This document shows positions 14,781 to 21,852 of a stretch of 64,000 nucleotides of DNA, one piece after another. Origin of the DNA: Rhodoferax_B sp049316285. GTDB lineage: Bacteria > Pseudomonadota > Gammaproteobacteria > Burkholderiales > Burkholderiaceae_C. The stretch covers positions 62,001 through 126,000 of the forward strand of contig NZ_JBMOXA010000009.1 of the NCBI RefSeq assembly GCF_049316285.1, written 5' to 3'. The notes below the pieces were generated by a model. It did not search any database. It saw nothing but the letters and a program-made list of their open reading frames with translations, and was not told the DNA's origin. Made by a program: the position numbers and the translations under genes. Each line of letters starts with the position of its first letter. Position 1 is the first letter of the stretch.

Positions 14781-15737
14781 TCAGGCCAGCTTCAAACCAC
14801 TGCGCGCAAACGCTTCACGGGTGGCGGCTTTCTCGGCTTCGGTCAGGTTCAGCAGCGGGCGGCGCACCGGGCCACCCACTTGGCCCAGCAGTTCCATCCA
14901 ATATTTGGTGTAGGCCTGTGGCGTGCCGCTGGGGCGTGCCGCACGAAAGGCGGCGCGCGCTGGCTCCAGGCTGTCGCGCAGGGCGCGTGCCTCGGCATGT
15001 TGGCCGGCAAACGCCAGGCGTGTGTATTCGTTGATGCGTTGGTCCACAGCGGTCTGCAGCAAGAATGGTGGCGTGGAGCACAGGTACAGGCGCCAGTTCA
15101 GGTCGATGATGTTGTCGAGCCACTCTTCTTCAGAAGCGGTGCTCACCAGGATCTTGTCGCCCGCCAGTTCCGTCAAGCGGGTGTAGCGTGCGCGGTCCAC
15201 GCTGTATTTGATGGCCACGATGTTGGGCAGCTCGGCAATACGCGCGCACAGCTCGGGGCTCATCACATAACCGCAGTCGGGGTGGTTCCACAGCGCAATG
15301 CCGATGTCGAGCTGCTCGCTCAGGTAGCGGTAATACTCGTACACCGTGGATTCGGCATCGTGGTGGAAGTGCAGCACCGGGCTGTGCACCACGATGTAGT
15401 CGGCGCCTATGTCTTGCGAGTGGCGTGCCAGCTCGAGCACCACGTCCAGATTGGTGTCTGAGCACGAGGTGACGATGCCGCAGTGGCCCGCGGCCTCTTG
15501 CACCGACCACTCAAACACGCGCTTGCGCTCGGGCACGGACATGGAGAAAAACTCGCCTTGTTTGCCACACACAAATAAGCCGCCCAGCTTCAGCGTTTGC
15601 GCCCAGTGGCGCATGTTTTGCCGGTAACCAGCCTCGTTCAGCGACAGGTCTTCATTAAACGCCGTGGCGGTGGCCGCCCACACGCCTCGGAAGTGTTCAC
15701 GGGCATAGGCTTTGGCGTCGGTCTTGCTGTATTTCAT
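14781..15737 (-). CDS. divergent DapA/N-acetylneuraminate-lyase superfamily protein
   Basis: A 318-residue TIM-barrel protein. The Schiff-base lysine is Lys177 in IVAIKYS, which supports aldolase or hydratase-lyase chemistry. Two hallmarks of true dihydrodipicolinate synthase are changed: the GTTGES loop reads GKQGEF, and the TPYY tyrosine motif reads SPVL. It is therefore unlikely to make dihydrodipicolinate and more likely handles a pyruvate-bearing or ring-opened catabolite. The ATG at 15737 is shared with the coxL stop (ATGA overlap), which rules out the longer upstream frame. Placement between coxL and coxS ties it to the hydroxylase pathway. Substrate unknown. Confidence 0.82.
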   Translation of the reverse strand: MKYSKTDAKAYAREHFRGVWAATATAFNEDLSLNEAGYRQNMRHWAQTLKLGGLFVCGKQGEFFSMSVPERKRVFEWSVQEAAGHCGIVTSCSDTNLDVVLELARHSQDIGADYIVVHSPVLHFHHDAESTVYEYYRYLSEQLDIGIALWNHPDCGYVMSPELCARIAELPNIVAIKYSVDRARYTRLTELAGDKILVSTASEEEWLDNIIDLNWRLYLCSTPPFLLQTAVDQRINEYTRLAFAGQHAEARALRDSLEPARAAFRAARPSGTPQAYTKYWMELLGQVGGPVRRPLLNLTEAEKAATREAFARSGLKLA

Positions 15738-17899
15738 GGTTTGGTGGTCTCGGTCTCGGAGGGTTTTTTCATGGCGCGCCAGAGTTGTTCGGCGGTTAAA
15801 GGGAAATGCAATTCGGCTTCGCCAAAAGGGCTCAAGGCATCGGCAGCGGCGTTGAGCAGTGCGGCGGGCACACCAATACAACCGGCCTCGCCCACACCTT
15901 TGGCGCCCAGCAGGTTCACGCTGCTGGGGATGTGCATGCTCTCCAGCTCCACATTGGGCATGTTGTCGGCGCGCGGCACGGCGTAGTCCATCAACGAGCC
16001 AGACAACAGCTGGCCGCTCTCGTCGTACACGATGCGCTCCAGCATGGCTTGGCCAAGGCCTTGCGCCAGGCCACCCAGCAATTGCCCCTCGGCCAGTTGC
16101 GGCGAGACGATGCGACCGGCGTCGTCGACCCACACCAGGCGCTCGATCTTCGGTTCACCGGTGTCACGGTCTATGGCCATGCGTGCGATCACGCAGCCGT
16201 AGCTCCAGGCTTCGCCGGGCGCGTGGTAGACCACGGTTTCGGCAATGGGCAAGTCCGCACCGGCTTCGCGCATGGCCTGCGCCTGGCGTGCGGCTTGCGC
16301 CACCGCGCTGCCGCCAATCGCCATGCTGCGGCTGGCCAGCGAGCCAATGCCAGGCGGGCAGGTGGCGGTGTCGCCGTGCTGCACCGTCACTTGTTCCGGC
16401 GCGCAGCCCAGCACTTGGGCGGCGATCGCGGCATAACTGGTTTCATGGCCCTGGCCTTGTGCCACCGAGCCGCTGGCCACCAGCACGCGGCCATCGGCCT
16501 GCAGCGTGACACGTGCGCTTTCCCAGCCCTGGCCGCAAGGCTCGATGTAGACCGCCAGGCCAATGCCCACCAGCTCACCCGCGGCGCGGCGTGTGGCTTG
16601 TTGCTGCCGCTCCTGTGCATAACCGAACTTGGCGCAGGCGCGCGCCAGGGCGGCACGGTAGTCGCCCGAGTCCAGGCTTTCACCGGTAGGTGTGGTGTAT
16701 GGCAGGTCGCTGGCATGCAGCAGATTGCGCTCGCGCAGATCCACCGGGTCTATGCCGCTGGCGCGTGCGGCGCGCTCCACCAGGTGTTCCATCAGCAAAG
16801 CGGCTTCGGGCCGCCCGGCACCACGGTAGATGTTGACCGCGGCCGCATCCGCCACGCTGGCGCTGGATCGAATGTCTACGCTGGCCACGCGGTAAGGGCC
16901 CGGCAAAATGCGTGCGGCGTTGCGCATGGGCGCCACCGCGCTGAACGGCAGCCAACTGCCCAGCGGAAACTGGAACGAAGCCGTGAGTTCCGTGAAGCGG
17001 CCCTGCGCATCGAGCGACAAGCGGCCCTGCATGTGCGCGCCGCGCCCTTGGGCGGCAGACAGGAACTCTTCAGAACGCGAGGCCGTCCACTTGATCGCAG
17101 CGTTGAGCTGCCGTGCCGCAAACGCCAGCACCAGGTCCTCTGGGCAGACCGAGGCCTTGGAGCCAAACGAGCCGCCCACATCGGGCGCAATCACACGCAC
17201 CTGTTCCACCGGCAAAGCCAAGGTCCGCGCCACATCGGCCCGCGCCCGCGCCGGGGCTTGGCTGGGTAGCCAGATGGTGAGGCTACGGTTGAAGTCGTCC
17301 CATTGCGCCAGTGCCGCACGCGGCTCCAGCGGCATGGCCGTCACACGAGGCTGGCGGTGCAGCATGCTGACCTGGTAGGCGGCCTCGACGCCGGCAGTTG
17401 CGCCGGATTGAAAGTGCAATTCGGCTACAGGCTTGCCGTCCCCAGCATGGTCGGTACGCGCGACTTCTGGTTCGACGTCCAGAAAAACCAACTCGGCAGC
17501 GGCCTGGGCCTGGGCCTGGGTTTGCGCCACCACCATGGCCACGGGCTGGCCTACCGAGCTCACACGCCACTCCGGCAACAGCGGCACATCCACCGTTTGC
17601 ACATCGGGCACCAGCGGGTTGATGGCCGGCATGGTGCAGCCCTGCAGGTCTTCGGCGCTGAACACCGCCACCACTCCGGGAAGGCTGCGTGCCGCCTCGG
17701 CATCAAGCCGGTTGATGCGGCCAGCCGGGTACATGCTGCGCACAAACACGGCGTGCAGCATCTGAGGCAACTTGATGTCGTGAATGTATTGGCCACGCCC
17801 GGTCAGCAGCCGAAAGTCTTCCACACGCGCCAATCCATCCGGGCGCTCCGCATGGGTGAACAAGCTGTGGTTGGCAAACGAAGACATCGCAACAAACAT
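15734..17899 (-). CDS. molybdenum hydroxylase large subunit, CoxL/aldehyde oxidase family
   Basis: A 721-residue molybdopterin cytosine dinucleotide-type large subunit. It opens with RVEDFRLLTGRGQYIHD, has the Mo-cofactor motif GGSFGSK, the region NIYRGAGRPEA, and the catalytic glutamate in GAKGVGEAG. The form I CO dehydrogenase loop with AYRCSFR is absent, so it is not a CO dehydrogenase; hydroxylation of an aldehyde or N-heteroaromatic ring is more likely. The segment between GGSAVAQAAR and GEAWSYG is roughly 40 residues shorter than in Oligotropha CoxL, an internal in-frame loss. First gene of the leftward array; ATG at 17887 is an alternative start. No adjacent regulator gene is seen. Confidence 0.88.
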   Translation of the reverse strand: MFVAMSSFANHSLFTHAERPDGLARVEDFRLLTGRGQYIHDIKLPQMLHAVFVRSMYPAGRINRLDAEAARSLPGVVAVFSAEDLQGCTMPAINPLVPDVQTVDVPLLPEWRVSSVGQPVAMVVAQTQAQAQAAAELVFLDVEPEVARTDHAGDGKPVAELHFQSGATAGVEAAYQVSMLHRQPRVTAMPLEPRAALAQWDDFNRSLTIWLPSQAPARARADVARTLALPVEQVRVIAPDVGGSFGSKASVCPEDLVLAFAARQLNAAIKWTASRSEEFLSAAQGRGAHMQGRLSLDAQGRFTELTASFQFPLGSWLPFSAVAPMRNAARILPGPYRVASVDIRSSASVADAAAVNIYRGAGRPEAALLMEHLVERAARASGIDPVDLRERNLLHASDLPYTTPTGESLDSGDYRAALARACAKFGYAQERQQQATRRAAGELVGIGLAVYIEPCGQGWESARVTLQADGRVLVASGSVAQGQGHETSYAAIAAQVLGCAPEQVTVQHGDTATCPPGIGSLASRSMAIGGSAVAQAARQAQAMREAGADLPIAETVVYHAPGEAWSYGCVIARMAIDRDTGEPKIERLVWVDDAGRIVSPQLAEGQLLGGLAQGLGQAMLERIVYDESGQLLSGSLMDYAVPRADNMPNVELESMHIPSSVNLLGAKGVGEAGCIGVPAALLNAAADALSPFGEAELHFPLTAEQLWRAMKKPSETETTKP

Positions 17900-18229
17900 T
17901 CAAACAAGGTGGGCGGTACGAAATTGCGCGCAAACCGTCGCAATCCATCAAGGCGCCATTACACGCGGCGTCTACGCGCACCACAAGCAAGATTTTTTGA
18001 ACGATTGTTGAGCGCAGCTTGAGAGTGCGCGTGCTTCAGATTCAGCAACTCGGCCCAGAACACAAACACACAAAGTCACACAAACGTAACTTTACGCACA
18101 TAGCATTTGTTTAATCAACTGAGAACTCCAGGCGCCGCTCAAAACCCTTGAATTGCGCGCGGACCCGGCAGTTCTCGGGTTGATTCAGTCCACCACGCTT
18201 ACCCCTTTTTCCACAATCTGATCCATACG
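17900..18229. other. divergent intergenic region, candidate promoters only
   Basis: This 330-base gap between coxL and a plus-strand lipoprotein has no convincing gene. On the minus strand TTGTGG (17981-17986) and TGTAAT (17958-17963) are 17 bases apart and could be the promoter of the hydroxylase genes. A rather AT-rich patch around 18050-18125 may hold the rightward promoter. No clear operator palindrome was found. Confidence 0.35.
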
Positions 18230-18460
18230 ATGCAAGCTCCTGATGCCTCCCGCTTGACCGGCCCTGCTGGTCGCTTTCTCACGCTGCCCAGCCTGGTGCG
18301 CAGCACCGCTCTCGGTCTGACGCTGGGCCTGCTGCTCACCGCCTGTGGCGGCGGCAGTGGCGGCAGCACGCTGGCCGCCACCAGCCCCAGCACTGGCGTT
18401 GAAACACCGGCCGACCTGGGCTCGGACGGCAAGCCGCGCGAAGTGCGCTGCGCCCGCTGA
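18230..18460 (+). CDS. small putative lipoprotein
   Basis: A 76-residue frame with a good lipoprotein signal: a basic/polar N-terminus, a hydrophobic core of Leu, Gly and Thr, and LLTAC as lipobox at about residue 39, followed by a GGGSGGS linker. The remaining 30 residues are polar and end soon after. It lies 58 bases before the phospholipase start. The abrupt end after the linker looks like the head of a longer lipoprotein that has been cut short, but a genuine short lipoprotein is also possible. Confidence 0.45.
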   Translation: MQAPDASRLTGPAGRFLTLPSLVRSTALGLTLGLLLTACGGGSGGSTLAATSPSTGVETPADLGSDGKPREVRCAR

Positions 18461-18518
18461 CAACCCGGCCGCCAACCTCGTCGCCCATCCAGCAACTTCC
18501 ACAAAAACACACAACAAC

Positions 18519-20708
18519 ATGACCGTCAATCGCCGCAATTTCCTGCGCAATGCCGCAAGCCTCGCCGGCTCCTCCGCCGCGCTCTCGATGTTCCCGCCCG
18601 CCATCCAAAAAGCCTTGGCCATCCAGGCCAACGCCGTCACCGGCACCATCAAAGACGTGGAGCACATCGTGGTGCTGACACAAGAGAACCGCTCGTTCGA
18701 CCACTACTTTGGCACCATGAACGGTGTGCGCGGTTTTGGCGACCGCTTTCCGATTCCGCAGGCCGTGCGCAATGGCGTGAGCGGCAAGACGGTCTGGTAC
18801 CAGCCCAACGCCTCCAGCTCGGCGACGCCGCAATGGATTGCGCCGTTCCACCTCAACACCACGCAGCACTTCGAGTACATGCGGGTACAGGGCACACCAC
18901 ACAGCTGGTCGAACGCACAACAAGCCTGGGACCACGGCCGCATGGGCGCATGGCCAGCCGCCAAGCAAAACCACTCCATGGGTTACTTCGACAAGAGCGA
19001 CCTGCCGTTCCAGTTCGCCATGGCCGACGCCTTCACGATCTGCGACGACTACCACTGCGCCATCCAGGCCGGCACCAACCCGAACCGCCTGTTCCTCTGG
19101 ACCGGCACCAACGACCCGCTGCAAAAGGGCAACGGCCCGGCGATCTACAACGACTACGACTGGTTTGACGCCGACGAAGGCGATGGCGGCTACACCTGGA
19201 CCACCTACCCCGAGCGCCTGCAGGCTGCGGGCATCACCTGGCAGGTGTATGAAAACATGGCCGACAACTACACCGACAACGCGCTGGCCGGCTTCCACAG
19301 CTTCCGCGATGCCTGGTATCAAAAGCCTGGCTACTCCGAGCAACTGCGCCAGCGTGGTGTGAGCACACGCGACCTCGACAAACTCAAGGAGGACGTACTC
19401 AACGGCACGCTGCCGCAAATCAGCTGGATCGTCGCCACCGCCGAAGGCTCGGAACACCCCGGCCCGTCCAGCCCGGCCCAGGGCGCCGACTACACCGCCA
19501 AGGTGCTGGACGCACTGACCGCCAATCCCGATGTGTGGAGCAAGACCGTGCTGTTCATCAACTTCGATGAAAACGATGGCTTCTTCGACCACGTGCCACC
19601 CGCCGCCGCACCGTCGTACACCAGCTGGAGCGCCGACCCGGCCACCGCCGTGCTGGCCGGCGCCTCCACCGTGAGCACCGAAGGTGAGTACCACAACAGC
19701 ATCCAGGCCTATAACGATGACGCCAGCGAAGTGCAGTGGATGCACCGCCCCTACGGCATGGGTCCGCGCGTGCCCATGTATGTGCTCTCGCCATGGAGCA
19801 AGGGCGGCTGGGTGAACTCGCAAGTGTGTGACCACACCTCGGTGATACGCTTCATGGAAGCACGCTTTGGTGTGATGGAGCCCAACATCTCGGCCTGGCG
19901 CCGCGCGGTGTCGGGCGACCTGACCAGCGCCTTCAACTTTGCCGACCCGAACAACACCGAGTTCTTCAAGTCGCTGCCCGACACCAATGCACTGGCGGTA
20001 CGCGCGCGCGCCCTGCCCGGACGCACCACGCCGCTGCCACCCGGCACTCCGGAGCTGCCCAGCCAAACCCAAGGCGCCCGCCCCTCGCGTGCGCTGCCTT
20101 ATGAGTTGCACGTCACGGCCAGCGTGGCACTCTCAACCCAACAGGTGACGTTGAGCTTTGAGAACACCGGCAAGACCGCCGCCGTGTTCCACGTCTACGA
20201 CCGGCTGCACCTCGACCGCATCCCGGCGCGCTACACCGTGGAAGCTGACAAACAGCTCAAAGGCACTTGGGCTTTGACCACGGACAATGGCCTCTACGAC
20301 CTGTGGGTGCTGGGCCCCAACGGTTTCCATCGCCACTTCACCGGCAACGCCAAAACCCTGTCGGTGGGCACACAAGCCAACCCCGAAGTGCAGGTGTGTT
20401 ACGACGTGGCCAACGGCGACCTCATCGTCAAGCTACACAACACCGGCAGCGCTGACTGCAACGTGAACGTGGTGGCCAATGCCTACATCAGCAGTGCACG
20501 CAGCGAAACCGTGAAACCCAACGCCGAGTTGCAAATGATCTGGCCGCTGAAAGACAATGGCTACTGGTATGACTTCACCTTGTCGGTGCCGGCACTCAAA
20601 GGCTTCACGCGCCGCTTCGCAGGCCGCCTGGAAACCGGCAAACACTCGGTCAGCGACCCGGCGATGTTTGGCACGGCCATAGGCGATCAACTTCAAATCG
20701 CGCTGTAA
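18519..20708 (+). CDS. phosphocholine-specific phospholipase C, Tat-exported
   Basis: A 729-residue enzyme of the bacterial phospholipase C/acid phosphatase superfamily (PlcH/PlcN type). The N-terminus NRRNFLRNAAS is a twin-arginine signal. Catalytic motifs are TQENRSFDHYFGTM near residue 55 and the metal site FINFDENDGFFDHVPP near residue 347. Two C-terminal beta-sandwich repeats of the kind found in PlcN follow (roughly 520-615 and 625-725). It should release phosphocholine and diacylglycerol from phosphatidylcholine or sphingomyelin outside the cytoplasm. The ATG at 18519 is chosen because it places the twin arginines at residues 5-6; the longer upstream frame has no homology. A DeoR regulator follows 80 bases later. 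Confidence 0.9.
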   Translation: MTVNRRNFLRNAASLAGSSAALSMFPPAIQKALAIQANAVTGTIKDVEHIVVLTQENRSFDHYFGTMNGVRGFGDRFPIPQAVRNGVSGKTVWYQPNASSSATPQWIAPFHLNTTQHFEYMRVQGTPHSWSNAQQAWDHGRMGAWPAAKQNHSMGYFDKSDLPFQFAMADAFTICDDYHCAIQAGTNPNRLFLWTGTNDPLQKGNGPAIYNDYDWFDADEGDGGYTWTTYPERLQAAGITWQVYENMADNYTDNALAGFHSFRDAWYQKPGYSEQLRQRGVSTRDLDKLKEDVLNGTLPQISWIVATAEGSEHPGPSSPAQGADYTAKVLDALTANPDVWSKTVLFINFDENDGFFDHVPPAAAPSYTSWSADPATAVLAGASTVSTEGEYHNSIQAYNDDASEVQWMHRPYGMGPRVPMYVLSPWSKGGWVNSQVCDHTSVIRFMEARFGVMEPNISAWRRAVSGDLTSAFNFADPNNTEFFKSLPDTNALAVRARALPGRTTPLPPGTPELPSQTQGARPSRALPYELHVTASVALSTQQVTLSFENTGKTAAVFHVYDRLHLDRIPARYTVEADKQLKGTWALTTDNGLYDLWVLGPNGFHRHFTGNAKTLSVGTQANPEVQVCYDVANGDLIVKLHNTGSADCNVNVVANAYISSARSETVKPNAELQMIWPLKDNGYWYDFTLSVPALKGFTRRFAGRLETGKHSVSDPAMFGTAIGDQLQIAL

Positions 20709-20788
20709 AGCAGCGCCCTAGAATGGCCGGCGCGGGAGACCCCCTCCCGCGCCGGCCTCTTATCATCTGCCCCGCAACACCGAGTCGC

Positions 20789-21577
20789 ATGCTGCCAGAC
20801 CAACGCTACCAACGCATCCGGGCCTTGCTGGCCAGCTTTCAGCACGTGACCAACGAGCGCATCGCCGACGACCTCAAGGTGTCGCGCGAAACCGTGCGGC
20901 GCGATGTGTCGGTTCTCGAATCGTGGGGCGAGTTGCGCCGCGTGTATGGCGGCGTCAAACGCACGGCTCCCGAGCCCGAGCCGCCCTTGCAGCAGCGCGT
21001 GAAAACCCAGCGCCCGGAAAAACGCGCCATCGCGCGGGCGGCAGCCAAACTGCTGCGGCCGGGCGACGCGGTGTTCATAGACTCCGGCAGCACCACCTCG
21101 CTGCTGGCCGAGGAGCTGGCCAGCTTGCGCGGCCTCACCGTGGTAACCAACTCCTTTGACGTGGCCCTGAAGCTCAGCGTGCCCGATACCCAGGGCCAGC
21201 AACGCCACCACGTGCACCTGCTGGGCGGCACCCCGGTGGCGCAGGCGGGGGCGAGTGTGGCCGCAAGTTATGGCGCCAGCACCGTGGCCGAGATCATGCG
21301 TTGGCGCATGGACTGGGCGATGTTGTCGCCGGTAGGGGTGTCAGCCGACCAGGGTGCCAGCGACTACGAACCATTTGAGGCGGAAGTCGCCCGCGCCATG
21401 GTGACGCAGGCGCAGCACACGGTGATACTCGCCGACCACAGCAAGATAGGCCAACGCAGCCGCACCAGCTTTTGCCCGGTGGATGGCATCTACCAACTGA
21501 TCAGCGACAAGCGTGCGCGCGGCCTGCCGGCGCTGGCGGCACTCAAAGAAGCGGGTTGCAAGGTGGTGTTGGCTTAA
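20789..21577 (+). CDS. DeoR-family transcriptional regulator
   Basis: A 262-residue regulator with an N-terminal DeoR winged helix (VTNERIADDLKVSRETVRRDV, residues 20-40, then GELRRVYGGV) and a C-terminal sugar-phosphate sensor domain containing DSGSTTSLLAEEL and the late motif ADHSKIGQRS. DeoR proteins respond to phosphorylated metabolites. The ATG at 20789 is preferred because it sits 20 residues before the helix-turn-helix, as is usual. It converges with glpD, from which it is separated only by a MITE-like element, and follows phospholipase C. A second DeoR protein is encoded at 30012, so this one may act on the phospholipase or on another sugar phosphate; the target is not shown by the sequence. 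Confidence 0.88.
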   Translation: MLPDQRYQRIRALLASFQHVTNERIADDLKVSRETVRRDVSVLESWGELRRVYGGVKRTAPEPEPPLQQRVKTQRPEKRAIARAAAKLLRPGDAVFIDSGSTTSLLAEELASLRGLTVVTNSFDVALKLSVPDTQGQQRHHVHLLGGTPVAQAGASVAASYGASTVAEIMRWRMDWAMLSPVGVSADQGASDYEPFEAEVARAMVTQAQHTVILADHSKIGQRSRTSFCPVDGIYQLISDKRARGLPALAALKEAGCKVVLA

Positions 21578-21852
21578 GGCTACGCTGAACAAGTCCCAGC
21601 ATGCGCGCTCGAGTCAAAAATGAGATGGATTGGCCGCCCGCGTTGTGCAGCACAGGCTCCGTGCCTGTGCAAGCTTTTCGGGTGGTCAAGACACTCATTT
21701 TTGGCCGAGCCCTTCGGGGCGTGGCTTTGCGGGCGATCTGCTTTGTCTTGATCCCAGGCAAGCCAGAAGGCTTGCCTTGGGTTTCGCGCCTAGCAGCTCA
21801 TCCCGCAAAGACACGCCGCGCATGCTGCGACTTATTCAGCGTAGCCTTAAGC
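21572..21852. mobile_element. MITE-like element with 36-bp terminal inverted repeats
   Basis: The ends 21572-21607 and 21817-21852 are inverted copies differing at two positions (starting GCTTAAGGCTACGCTGAA). The 281-base interior encodes no credible protein but is itself highly folded: GCACAGGC/GCCTGTGC with a 5-base loop, AGGCAAGCC/GGCTTGCCT with a 4-base loop, CAAAAATGAG/CTCATTTTTG, and a 16-base pair with one mismatch near GGCTTTGCGGG. It occupies exactly the space between two convergent stop codons and overlaps the stop of the deoR gene. A non-autonomous transposable element or a structured palindromic element acting as a bidirectional terminator is the best reading. Confidence 0.7.

Noticed and set aside
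14781..15737. Naming the gene dapA.
   Set aside because: The loop and tyrosine motifs of dihydrodipicolinate synthase are not conserved and the context is catabolic.
14781..16133. A 450-residue extended form of the DapA-like protein.
   Set aside because: The extra N-terminal 130 residues lie within the coxL reading frame and contain no domain; the ATG overlapping the coxL stop is the natural start.
15734..17899. Annotation of the CoxLMS genes as carbon monoxide dehydrogenase.
   Set aside because: The AYRCSFR active-site loop of form I CO dehydrogenase is missing; the matching place reads NIYRGAGRPEA, as in other hydroxylases.
18336..20111. A 591-residue open frame on the minus strand.
   Set aside because: It is antisense to the phospholipase C gene, whose catalytic motifs are intact; the reverse frame has no homology-like motifs.
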